Of a stretch of 64,000 nt of DNA, positions 1 to 10,594 are shown one piece after another. The stretch comes from Marinobacter denitrificans (GTDB taxonomy: Bacteria; Pseudomonadota; Gammaproteobacteria; Pseudomonadales; Oleiphilaceae). The position numbers and the translations under genes were made by a program. Position 1 is the first letter of the stretch. Every line of letters begins with the position of its first letter. The stretch is taken from the NCBI RefSeq assembly GCF_008795955.1, contig NZ_VMHN01000004.1, positions 186,001-250,000 of the forward strand, written 5' to 3'. Under the pieces are notes generated by a model. It made no database searches, was not told the origin of the DNA, and saw nothing but the letters and a program-made list of their open reading frames with translations.

Positions 1-1207
1 CAAGCAACGTATGGATCATCCCCACCACTTCGCACCCTTTTTCATAGATCGTAAGGGTATAGAAGTTGGTTATTTCCATGTAGGACTCAGGACGCACGGG
101 ATGGGCCATTGGCCCGGAATCCTCGGCAAACTGGGCTGTTCTCAGCATGGAGGCATCTTCAATCCGCTTGACCGTGGGCGAGCCCATATCCGCAGAAAAC
201 TGGGAGTCCCTGAATACGGTAAATCCTTCTTTCAGGCTTAGCTGGAACCAGTCGCGACAGGTGACCCGGTTACCGGACCAGTTGTGGAAATACTCATGGG
301 CAACGATCGACTCGATACGCTGGAAAGCCAGATCGGTTGCAGTTTCCTGGCTGGCCAGCACACAGGATGAGTTGAAAATATTCAGGCCCTTGTTTTCCAT
401 GGCCCCCATGTTGAAGTCATCCACCGCCACAATCATGAAGATGTCGAGATCGTATTCGCGGCCATACACATCCTCGTCCCAGCGCATGGAGCGCTTAAGG
501 GAGTCCATGGCGTGCTCACACTTCTCGGCATTTCGCGGTTCGACGTACATACGCAGGTCGATGTCACGGCCGGACATGGTGTGGAAGCTGTCCCGTTTTT
601 CCACCAGGTCACCGGCTACCAGGGCAAACAGATAGGACGGCTTGGGGAACGGGTCCTCCCAGGTCACAAAGTGCCTGCCGTCGTCCAGGTCGCCCTTTTC
701 AACATCGTTGCCATTGGAGAGCAGAATTGGATATCTGGCCTTGTCTGCCTCGATGCGGGTCCGGAAGCGCGCCATGACGTCCGGGCGGTCGGGGAAGTAG
801 GTGATACAGCGGAAACCCTCGGCCTCGCACTGGGTGCAGAACATGCCGGAGGACTGGTAGAGACCTTCCAGGCGGGTGTTGTTCTGTGGTTCGATCCAGG
901 TCACCACGCCCAGCTCAAAGCTGTCGGGCACTTCATGAACCACCAGTTTATCGACGCGATCCTCAAAGGCCTCCTTTGCCAATTCACGGCCATCCACGCT
1001 GAGCAACTCCAGAGTGGTCAGGGTATCGCCATTGAGTTCAAGGCTTTTGTCGGCGCTATCGCTCTCAGGATTGCGACGCATGGATAAGACGCTGTGTACC
1101 CTTGCCCCGTCCTCGAACAGTTCGAAACGCAGGTCTACATGGTCCACCAGAAACACGGGGACGCGGTAATCTTTCAGATAAATGGTCTGTGGCTGACTGG
1201 TACGCAT
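1..1207 (-). CDS. pepN: Aminopeptidase N (PepN), C-terminal part off the window
   Basis: M1-family zinc aminopeptidase that removes N-terminal residues from peptides in the cytoplasm. About 402 N-terminal residues are visible; the rest lies beyond the left edge. The substrate-binding GAMEN motif is seen near residue 267 and the zinc-binding HEYFHNWSGNRV segment (HExxH followed by the usual aromatic stretch) near residue 302, the same spacing as in E. coli PepN. The ATG at 1207 follows a GGAGAAA ribosome site. The gene is separated from the DUF2797 gene behind it by only about 30 bases, so the two may be co-transcribed. Family identification is secure; only the partial state limits the entry. 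Confidence 0.97.
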   Translation of the reverse strand, partial: MRTSQPQTIYLKDYRVPVFLVDHVDLRFELFEDGARVHSVLSMRRNPESDSADKSLELNGDTLTTLELLSVDGRELAKEAFEDRVDKLVVHEVPDSFELGVVTWIEPQNNTRLEGLYQSSGMFCTQCEAEGFRCITYFPDRPDVMARFRTRIEADKARYPILLSNGNDVEKGDLDDGRHFVTWEDPFPKPSYLFALVAGDLVEKRDSFHTMSGRDIDLRMYVEPRNAEKCEHAMDSLKRSMRWDEDVYGREYDLDIFMIVAVDDFNMGAMENKGLNIFNSSCVLASQETATDLAFQRIESIVAHEYFHNWSGNRVTCRDWFQLSLKEGFTVFRDSQFSADMGSPTVKRIEDASMLRTAQFAEDSGPMAHPVRPESYMEITNFYTLTIYEKGCEVVGMIHTLL

Positions 1208-1237
1208 TCGCTTTCTCCAGAAATTGTGGGGTCTGTG

Positions 1238-2080
1238 TCAGTTCTTCGGAAAGACCCGGAAGCGGACTTCGTAACCGGTGTACTTACGTATGTTGATGAC
1301 GCCTGTGTCGAGGATGAGATACTGGCCCTTGATGCCCTGCAGCACGCCTTCCGCAGTTGGCGATTTATCCAGATTATGGGTCTTGATCTTCTGGGGCCAA
1401 ATCTGAACCGGATAACTCAGCGCAAGGCTGTCTTCTTCTACAATTCTGATGGCATTTTCACCATGGGTGGCCTGCAACCCGGCCAGGTCATCGGCTATCA
1501 GGCCCAGCATGCGCCGCCGCTCCTCGACCAGGTCCAGCTCCGGCACGTCGCCCTTCAGCATGGCCCGCCAATTGGTGCGGTCCGCTACATGATTTTTGCA
1601 GGCCACCTCCACAAAGCCGGCCTGCTGACGCGTGGCGACCCGCACCATGGGAATGGCATCGACAGCGCCCTGGTCAATCCAGCGGGTGGGCACCTGCGAG
1701 CCTCTGGTGATTCCGACTTTCAGCCCCGAGGAGTTGGCCAGATAAACCACGTGTTCCGTCATACAGTGGATTTCGCCCCACTCGGGCTCGCGGCAGGTCC
1801 CTTCGTGGTAATGACATTTTTCCGGGCTCATGATGCAACTGTCGCACGCCGCCAGTTTGCGAAAACAGGGATAACAGTAGCCCTGACTAAAACTTTTGCT
1901 GGTTTTACGGTCGCAGTGAATACAGCGTATCACGCCGTCAAAATCGAGTTGTAACGGAAAACCAACCATCTCGTTCAGAGGAACCCGGGTATCCCCTACC
2001 CGGATGGTATAGCTGACCGGGCTACCAGGCTCTGCCGGCATCTTGCGAAGGCGGCCGGTAACATCAACCAGTGTCGTCAA
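1238..2080 (-). CDS. DUF2797 family zinc-motif protein
   Basis: Conserved 280-residue protein of unknown function. It has two cysteine clusters suggesting metal binding: C-x2-C ... C-x2-C around residues 53-73 and a second Cys/His-rich segment at about 79-107. The middle (VYLANSSGLKVGITRG) matches the DUF2797 core. It starts with TTG inside a TTGA overlap with the stop of the upstream yeaC-like gene, so the two are translationally coupled. This pairing of a DUF1315 and a DUF2797 gene upstream of pepN suggests one transcript running toward pepN. No reaction can be assigned. Confidence 0.85.
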   Translation of the reverse strand: MTTLVDVTGRLRKMPAEPGSPVSYTIRVGDTRVPLNEMVGFPLQLDFDGVIRCIHCDRKTSKSFSQGYCYPCFRKLAACDSCIMSPEKCHYHEGTCREPEWGEIHCMTEHVVYLANSSGLKVGITRGSQVPTRWIDQGAVDAIPMVRVATRQQAGFVEVACKNHVADRTNWRAMLKGDVPELDLVEERRRMLGLIADDLAGLQATHGENAIRIVEEDSLALSYPVQIWPQKIKTHNLDKSPTAEGVLQGIKGQYLILDTGVINIRKYTGYEVRFRVFPKN

Positions 2081-2376
2081 GACTTCACCTCGAAGAACTG
2101 GTCAGAGTCTGTCGTACCGTTAGCCGAGCTTCCGGCTGTGCGGGCCACACTCGGGTCACAGGCAGTCCCGGCCTTCTTTCCACGATCGAGGTAGCCGACC
2201 CTTTCTTCCATAGGGATCTGGTGGTGATCCTCGTAATAGATCACCGCCTCCATGCAGATCGAACGCTGTTCGTCGCTCAGTTTACGGCCGTCTGGCCACT
2301 TGCCCAACTCCAGGGCCCGCTTGAGGCTCTGATAGACCGCCGGATCCAGCCTCTTTATCAGCTCTTCGTATGTCAT
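2077..2376 (-). CDS. YeaC-like DUF1315 family protein
   Basis: Small 99-residue cytoplasmic protein. Its first 65 residues (MTYEELIKRLDPAVYQSLKR..., then ...MEAVIYYEDHH) match the YeaC/DUF1315 family, whose function is unknown. The C-terminal 30 residues are polar, Ser/Thr/Gly-rich and probably disordered. It overlaps the DUF2797 start by four bases. Its leader carries a tandem 13-bp repeat (2383-2408) that duplicates the CTGGAG ribosome-binding segment. The Fur box at 2460-2478 lies upstream and could also affect transcription in this direction. Confidence 0.85.
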   Translation of the reverse strand: MTYEELIKRLDPAVYQSLKRALELGKWPDGRKLSDEQRSICMEAVIYYEDHHQIPMEERVGYLDRGKKAGTACDPSVARTAGSSANGTTDSDQFFEVKS

Positions 2377-2382
2377 TTCGCT

Positions 2383-2408
2383 CTCCAGTCACTATCTCCA
2401 ATCACTAT
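2383..2408 (-). repeat. Tandem 13-bp repeat in the yeaC leader
   Basis: Two adjacent 13-bp units, CTCCAGTCACTAT and CTCCAATCACTAT on the plus strand, differ at one base. Read on the minus strand each carries TGGAG, so the ribosome-binding segment of the yeaC-like gene is present twice. The copy nearer the ATG is the functional one by spacing. Confidence 0.7.
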
Positions 2409-2444
2409 CCCTCAGCTCTACAACAAAAAAAGTGGTTAAAGCCG

Positions 2445-2474
2445 TTGACAACAATAAACGATAATGATTATCAT
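2445..2474 (+). promoter_or_regulatory. Sigma-70 promoter for the candidate Fur-controlled sRNA
   Basis: A perfect -35 TTGACA at 2445-2450 is followed after 18 bases by TATCAT at 2469-2474. Predicted transcription start is near 2481, the first base of a 9-bp hairpin. No coding gene is present downstream before the terminator, so the promoter must serve a non-coding RNA. Confidence 0.75.
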
Positions 2475-2478
2475 TAAC
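2460..2478. promoter_or_regulatory. Fur box
   Basis: GATAATGATTATCATTAAC agrees with the 19-bp Fur consensus GATAATGATAATCATTATC at 17 of 19 positions. It covers the spacer and -10 of the promoter at 2445-2474, the classic position for iron-dependent repression. Under iron starvation the downstream RNA should be switched on. Confidence 0.85.
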
Positions 2479-2480
2479 TC

Positions 2481-2569
2481 ACCAAATGACGAAGGTCGTG
2501 TTCATTTGGTCTCTCTCATCAGGAGCTAAACGCTCTTTTCATGCCCCGCGATTTCGCGGGGCTTTTTTT
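2481..2569 (+). ncRNA. Candidate Fur-repressed small RNA (RyhB/PrrF-like role)
   Basis: A roughly 89-nt transcript is predicted from a TTGACA promoter overlapped by a Fur box and ending at a strong intrinsic terminator. The 5' end forms a perfect 9-bp hairpin (ACCAAATGA at 2481-2489 with TCATTTGGT at 2502-2510). It is followed by an unpaired pyrimidine-rich linker (2511-2540) containing CTCTCTCATCAGGAGC, a plausible base-pairing region, and then the terminator stem with seven T residues, typical of Hfq-bound sRNAs. No reading frame with a start and ribosome site fits inside. Fur-repressed sRNAs in other gammaproteobacteria (RyhB, PrrF) spare iron by silencing iron-protein mRNAs; that role is inferred here from architecture, since I see no sequence match to either family. 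Confidence 0.72.
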
Positions 2570-3414
2570 GGCACCGGCAAAATCGCTGCCAGGCCAAGGC
2601 CAGCCACAAAGCCACCCAGATGAGCCTCATTCGCCATTCGCCCCAATCCCAACATTTCGGGCAAGGGGGTGAACCCGATGACCATCCAAGCCACCGCAAA
2701 GGTCACCAATGCAGGAGGGAACTGGAAGCGGGGCACCCTCCGCTGGCTGAGCCAGCAATAACCAAGAATTCCGTAAACAACGCCGGACAATCCGCCGAAT
2801 AGGGGGCCGGAGACTATGTACTGCAATCCATTGGACAGCAAGCTGGTGAACACCACCAGTACCAGGAGACGGACACGGCCATCAAACCACTCGACCTGAC
2901 TGCCCAGGAACCAGAGCATGACTGAGTTGAAGATGATATGAGTCCAGCTGAAATGCAGAAAATCCGGGGTAAACAGACGCCAGAACTGGCCGCTCGCCAG
3001 TGTAGAAGACAGGGACTGAACACGCTCCGCCATGCTGCCCCATTCGTAAAATCGGGGATCCACAAACATCAGCAGAGTGGATAGCTGGTTCTGCCCCATG
3101 GCGGTGACCCAGGCCATCAGCAGCGCCAGCAGAATCATCCCCAGCACAAGGGGTGCGTGCCGTGGTGACGGCTGCCAGCGGCCACCCACAAACACCGGTG
3201 ACCGTGCCGTGGTGTTCACTGCCTGCTGGATTTCAGGTTCGCTCAGAAAACGCTCAAGGGCTTGAAGAACCGGCTCGGTATGCTCCGGGTTGTCCAGCCA
3301 GAGTACCTGGGACCCACCCTCCTCGGTGATCCGGTGCCCCACTCCCTGCTCCTTCAGCCAGCGACTGAAGCCTTCGAGGTTCACCGTAGTGTCGATCTGC
3401 TTGATCCGATACAC
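2539..3414 (-). CDS. Rhomboid family intramembrane serine protease (GlpG-like)
   Basis: Inner-membrane protease of 291 residues that cleaves transmembrane substrates within the bilayer. A soluble N-terminal domain of about 95 residues precedes six predicted membrane segments. The catalytic serine lies in GGLSGVVYG (near residue 208) and the partner histidine in NEAHLGGF (near residue 265). The second-helix histidine/asparagine signature is seen as FSWTHIIFNSVMLW. The start lies three bases after the phosphatase stop region, and with nadK the three genes form one minus-strand operon. Its final nine codons overlap the terminator hairpin of the convergent sRNA. Confidence 0.93.
   Translation of the reverse strand: MYRIKQIDTTVNLEGFSRWLKEQGVGHRITEEGGSQVLWLDNPEHTEPVLQALERFLSEPEIQQAVNTTARSPVFVGGRWQPSPRHAPLVLGMILLALLMAWVTAMGQNQLSTLLMFVDPRFYEWGSMAERVQSLSSTLASGQFWRLFTPDFLHFSWTHIIFNSVMLWFLGSQVEWFDGRVRLLVLVVFTSLLSNGLQYIVSGPLFGGLSGVVYGILGYCWLSQRRVPRFQFPPALVTFAVAWMVIGFTPLPEMLGLGRMANEAHLGGFVAGLGLAAILPVPKKAPRNRGA
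2543..2569 (+). terminator. Intrinsic terminator of the candidate sRNA
   Basis: Perfect 8-bp G+C stem GCCCCGCG (2543-2550) / CGCGGGGC (2555-2562) with an ATTT loop, followed by T7 (2563-2569). The hairpin also encodes the last residues of the convergent rhomboid gene. Confidence 0.92.
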
Positions 3415-3417
3415 AGG

Positions 3418-4431
3418 CTACCTCGCTACGCTGTCTTCGCTGGTGGGATATTCCGGCTGCTCCGGGCGCTCAACATCCACCCAGACAAACTTGTCGCGGG
3501 AAAGCGTGCGCTCACCATCCAGTCGATAAGCCACCAGCTTGCCATATTTGACGGCACTGAAGTCGATACAGGCAACGTTGTGCTTAAGCGGCGCGGGCTC
3601 TCCTTCCATCCAGTAATGCCCTACAAATACTGGCGGCGCCGAGGCCGGATAGCTGATGAGCTGGCTGCGTTCGGCATCGGTGAGCTCGCGACATGCAACC
3701 TCTGCCGGCAGCGGGTCCGGCTGAAAAACCACGTCGGCATAGGTTTCAGGGTTGTCGGCCCAGAACTTGGTGCGGAAAAACTCCCGCACATAGCCGTCCT
3801 TGCCAGTAATCTTTACCCCGGGAGGCAACCGCAGGTCGGTGCCGCGCAGGAGCGTATCCATCACCTGGCCGGCGAAAGACTCAATGGCAGCGGAGGCGTG
3901 GAGGAAATCATCATCAATACAGGCCCCACCCTGACTTTCCTTGAATTTGTTGATCAGCTCACTATCCCAGCAGGCATGCACTGCGCGAAAGTCCGGCTCA
4001 TCTATAAACAGCGGGATGGTATAGAACCATTCGAGAAACTCGTTCCACTCGTGGGGATGATGCTCGAACTGCTCAAGGGTCTCGCGGATCAGCCGATCAT
4101 GGCGGGCGTTGTGTTCACGAAGAAACTTTCTGCCGCTGCCAGGCCGGGCACGGGTGCAGTAACCGAGGGCGTTGTACTCATGATTGCCCATCACAATGCG
4201 TGCAGAGCCATGTTCCACCATGTCCCTGACGAGGTGCAGGGCTTCGCGAATGCGCGGGCCCCGGTCAATGATATCGCCGATGAAAATGGCCTGCCGCCGT
4301 GCATGCTCATAGACTCCGTTTACCTTACGGTACCCCATCTGCTTCAGCAGACGTTCCAGAGTATGTGCGCACCCGTGAATATCGCCAATTATGTCGTAGC
4401 CGCGGCTTGCGGATCTTACCTGTCCGTCCAT
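3418..4431 (-). CDS. Metallophosphoesterase (Ser/Thr phosphatase / ApaH-type fold)
   Basis: Calcineurin-like phosphoesterase of about 337 residues. The metal-binding motifs are clear: GDIHGC near the N-terminus, GDIIDRGP about 40 residues later, GNHEYNAL, and later histidines (AVHACWD; FVGHYW). These motifs occur in PrpA-type protein phosphatases and ApaH diadenosine tetraphosphatases; the long C-terminal part is unlike ApaH, so substrate is undecided. ATG at 4431 is preferred, just after the nadK stop at 4436; a GTG at 4455 inside nadK is the alternative. It belongs to the nadK-phosphatase-rhomboid operon. Confidence 0.9.
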   Translation of the reverse strand: MDGQVRSASRGYDIIGDIHGCAHTLERLLKQMGYRKVNGVYEHARRQAIFIGDIIDRGPRIREALHLVRDMVEHGSARIVMGNHEYNALGYCTRARPGSGRKFLREHNARHDRLIRETLEQFEHHPHEWNEFLEWFYTIPLFIDEPDFRAVHACWDSELINKFKESQGGACIDDDFLHASAAIESFAGQVMDTLLRGTDLRLPPGVKITGKDGYVREFFRTKFWADNPETYADVVFQPDPLPAEVACRELTDAERSQLISYPASAPPVFVGHYWMEGEPAPLKHNVACIDFSAVKYGKLVAYRLDGERTLSRDKFVWVDVERPEQPEYPTSEDSVAR

Positions 4432-4435
4432 GTTT

Positions 4436-5320
4436 TTAACTCGCTGAAATCTCACTGGCCCAGCCCAGCTTATCCCGGCATGTGGCGTAAAAATTGTGAT
4501 CCGCAGGGTGAATAAGGCGGATCTTGAAGGGCTTCTTGGTGATACGAATGATATCGCCAGGCGCGCAGGCGATATTCATCTGGCCATCGAAACTGATCTG
4601 TGGATAGGTTTCGTTGGTCTCTCCGATCACCAGTTTGATCTCGCTCTTGCCGTCTACCACGATGGGGCGACTGCTCAGGGTGTGCGGAAACATGGGCACC
4701 AGCACAACCGCATCCAGCTTGGGATGCATGATCGGCCCGCCGGCTGACAGCGAGTAGGCCGTCGAACCGGTAGGAGTGGACACAATAAGCCCGTCTGACC
4801 GCTGGCTATATACGAAATGTCCGTCAATATACAGATCGAACCCAATCATCCGTGTAGATTTGCCGGGATGGAGCACCACATCGTTCAGTGCCGTTCCAAA
4901 GCCAAGGGGCTGGCCATTACGCTCAACATGGCCATCCAGAAGAAAGCGGGTCTCTTCGATGTACTCGCCTTGCAGAACCTTGCCCAGTCGCTCCTCCAGA
5001 TCAGACGGTGATATGTCCGTCAGAAAGCCGAGGCGGCCGCGATTGACTCCCAACAGCGGGATCTTCGATTTAGCCAGCTCCCTGGCTGCGCCAAGCAGGC
5101 TGCCGTCGCCGCCAACAACAATCACCAGATCACAGATTTCCCCCAGAAGCTTTTTGCTTGCCACCTGCAAGCCATGGCCCGGCAGCATGCTTGCCGTGTC
5201 TTCCTCGATGATCACGTGGTAATGGTTGTTCGTCAGGTATTGTTTGAGCTGACGCAGCGACTCGACCACCTTCACACTGCCCATGCGGCCAATCACGCCA
5301 ATGTTTCTGAATTGATCCAT
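4436..5320 (-). CDS. nadK: NAD kinase
   Basis: Phosphorylates NAD to NADP with ATP in the cytoplasm; the sole route to NADP in most bacteria. The 294-residue length is typical. The GGDGSLLGAAR signature sits near residue 70, the NRGRLGFLTD segment follows about 25 residues later, and the SDGLIVSTPTGSTAYSLSAGG motif that forms the active site is intact near residue 177. It is the first gene of a minus-strand operon with a metallophosphoesterase and a rhomboid protease. Confidence 0.97.
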   Translation of the reverse strand: MDQFRNIGVIGRMGSVKVVESLRQLKQYLTNNHYHVIIEEDTASMLPGHGLQVASKKLLGEICDLVIVVGGDGSLLGAARELAKSKIPLLGVNRGRLGFLTDISPSDLEERLGKVLQGEYIEETRFLLDGHVERNGQPLGFGTALNDVVLHPGKSTRMIGFDLYIDGHFVYSQRSDGLIVSTPTGSTAYSLSAGGPIMHPKLDAVVLVPMFPHTLSSRPIVVDGKSEIKLVIGETNETYPQISFDGQMNIACAPGDIIRITKKPFKIRLIHPADHNFYATCRDKLGWASEISAS

Positions 5321-5457
5321 GTAGCTTCCTGTGGATATCTGTATGGGCCGGGATCAAACTCGCGAATCTCCCGGGCACGTCTGGAAGACCATAGTAACGA
5401 AATACGGCCGGATTCTGAAAAAAGATCCCGCTCAGGGCAGAGCTACAACATTAATTC

Positions 5458-6702
5458 TCACTCGGAGGGCTGGTGCTTTTCGCAGCGGTCATCGATTCCC
5501 GCCCGGAAGTCGGCGGGCTGGCTCACACGCATGACCGGTTCGTTACAGGCGGTTCCGTCATCGTTCTGATGGTGACAGACAGGTTTCTCGTAATGCTCCA
5601 GCCACTCTCGGTAGGCGGGCTCATTGAGACCACAACGTTCTGCGGCATAAGCAACCGGGTTACGGAAATAGGTTTCAATATCATCGTACGGCAGGGTTAT
5701 GTGGCCAACACCGGGATGATACGCCACGAGAAAAACCGACTGGCTTTGTAAATGCTCCATCACCGAGTTTTCGGCCGGCGCCTGGTTACGCAGCTCGTAG
5801 TTTTCCTGATCGAGAGCCACGATTTTCTCATCCCGGAGTTCCAGCTCCCGCTGCCTGCGCTCCAGTTGCTCCCGCAACAACACAACCTCTGCGTCGGTCG
5901 TGGCATCTTCGCGCTGCTTTTGCTCATCGCCGCCAGCGATCTGCTCCTGCATCGTCAGATACTGTTCGTTGCGCTCAGCAAGGCGCTTTTTCAATTGCTC
6001 GTTACTCAGTTTCTGGCGCTCGAATTTCTGCTGGAGCTCAGCCATTTCATTACGCAATGCCTGCATTTCGTGACGGTTTTCCCGCTGAATGTCAGACAGG
6101 GCATCGCGGTGAACACTCTGCAGGGTTTTGATCCGCAGCCGCTGCTCACGGATCACCCGCGCGAGGCGCACGCGATCCGCGGAGGATTCGAGGTCGTCAG
6201 GGCTGCGGGCTTCGTCACCAAGAACCGGAATATTCTCCTCCGGCGCGGGCTCCACTTTCCGCAGTTTCAGGCTGTTGGCCTCCAGGGCGCGGCGGATAGC
6301 CTGAAAATGGTTACTCCCCGGCGTCATATCCGGGTCCCATAGCTCTTCGGCGTTAGCCGACTTCGGGCACTGGCTGCGACATACCAGACGAATCGGGCCG
6401 GCCCCCATATCGGGGCCCTTGGCGCCCTTTTTCGCAAGCTTCTCCACCGGCAGGTTCCAGTGGCTGTCGGCCCGGCCCTCTTCATCAAAATAGATACGGA
6501 AAAACACCAGTGAGCGCACCAGTAGGTCTGTACCCAGAAGCACGTAAACTGCCCTGACGTCAGTATCTGCCAGGTCTGACAGCCCTACATAGCCATCCAG
6601 AAAGGCACCAAACTCCGACGCACGCATCTGCCGTGACACCTTGCTGCCATCCATGAAAAACACCGCCGAATAACCATCGTTTGCCTGGTCGGCAGACCCC
6701 AT
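5458..6702 (-). CDS. Conserved coiled-coil protein of unknown function
   Basis: A 414-residue soluble protein I cannot assign to a named family. Residues 1-115 look globular (beta-rich, ending in a Cys-containing segment LVCRSQCPKSA). Residues about 180-300 are a long heptad-rich coiled coil dense in Glu, Gln, Arg and Lys. The C-terminal 110 residues are again globular and end with a Cys/His-rich stretch (VCHHQNDDGTACNEP, then DDRCEKH) that could bind zinc. The layout suggests a dimeric scaffold or structural protein. It stands alone between nadK and fadH, in the same direction. Confidence 0.7.
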   Translation of the reverse strand: MGSADQANDGYSAVFFMDGSKVSRQMRASEFGAFLDGYVGLSDLADTDVRAVYVLLGTDLLVRSLVFFRIYFDEEGRADSHWNLPVEKLAKKGAKGPDMGAGPIRLVCRSQCPKSANAEELWDPDMTPGSNHFQAIRRALEANSLKLRKVEPAPEENIPVLGDEARSPDDLESSADRVRLARVIREQRLRIKTLQSVHRDALSDIQRENRHEMQALRNEMAELQQKFERQKLSNEQLKKRLAERNEQYLTMQEQIAGGDEQKQREDATTDAEVVLLREQLERRQRELELRDEKIVALDQENYELRNQAPAENSVMEHLQSQSVFLVAYHPGVGHITLPYDDIETYFRNPVAYAAERCGLNEPAYREWLEHYEKPVCHHQNDDGTACNEPVMRVSQPADFRAGIDDRCEKHQPSE

Positions 6703-6923
6703 TGCTCACTCCCCGCTCTGCGAAAACCTGACAGCAACACGGTGAACGCCCCCAGAGCGTTCCGTTTTTACCGCCAGACACCAAAAACCGGCCGCGCACG
6801 GTCAGTACGGGCCGGTTTCAAACTGACAGACTTCCGGATAATAGTCTAGCGGGTCACTGCCCGCTCGACAGAGGAAAACTGCAACGTTTTGTGATCATGG
6901 GGCATGACACACGTTTGGAGCCA

Positions 6924-10182
<3,259 letters not shown>

Positions 10183-10203
10183 GCGCTACGACAGCGGTAG
10201 CGG

Positions 10204-10290
10204 TTACAGTTCCGTTGCGTCATCCAGACCATCGTCGTCGTCATATTCTTCAAACTGATAATCCATCAGCTCTTCTTCGTAATCCGACAT
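10204..10290 (-). CDS. Small acidic 28-residue protein
   Basis: Short frame starting MSDYEEELMDYQFEEYDDDD and ending DATEL. It has 14 Asp/Glu residues among 28 and no hydrophobic segment. An excellent ribosome site (AAGGGAG, 7 bases before ATG) supports translation. It is convergent with the AraC gene and lies downstream of tRNA-Asp on the same strand. Function unknown; the composition would suit a nucleic-acid mimic or a chaperone-like acidic peptide, but that is speculation. Confidence 0.5.
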   Translation of the reverse strand: MSDYEEELMDYQFEEYDDDDGLDDATEL

Positions 10291-10392
10291 GATTCATCTC
10301 CCTTGCATCAATCAGGGAAACAATAACATGCAACTATTACGTAGAGATGAAGCAGGGATGACAATAAAAAAAGGTAGTACAGGGAGGGAAAA

Positions 10393-10469
10393 TGGCGGAG
10401 CGGACGGGACTCGAACCCGCGACCCCCGGCGTGACAGGCCGGTATTCTAACCAGCTGAACTACCGCTCC
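10393..10469 (-). tRNA. tRNA-Asp (anticodon GTC)
   Basis: A 77-nt gene with encoded CCA. Acceptor stem GGAGCGG/CCGCTCC with discriminator G; D-arm TAGTTCAGCTGGTTAGAA; anticodon loop CTGTCAC with GTC; T-arm GGGTTCGAGTCCC. It differs from E. coli tRNA-Asp at only a few positions. Confidence 0.97.
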
Positions 10470-10594
10470 GCGTGAGCCGCCACCTCGGGTGCAATCAAGG
10501 GTGTGATTGCTCGGTGACAACGAGGGCGCATTATAAAGAGGCGGCCCCGCATGTCAACGTTTTTCATGAAAAAAGTTGGTTTTATGGGGTGCCT

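Noticed and set aside
3262..4515. Long plus-strand reading frame of 417 codons
   Set aside because: It is the antisense shadow of the metallophosphoesterase and nadK end on the minus strand, which have clear catalytic motifs; the plus frame has no family resemblance or ribosome site.
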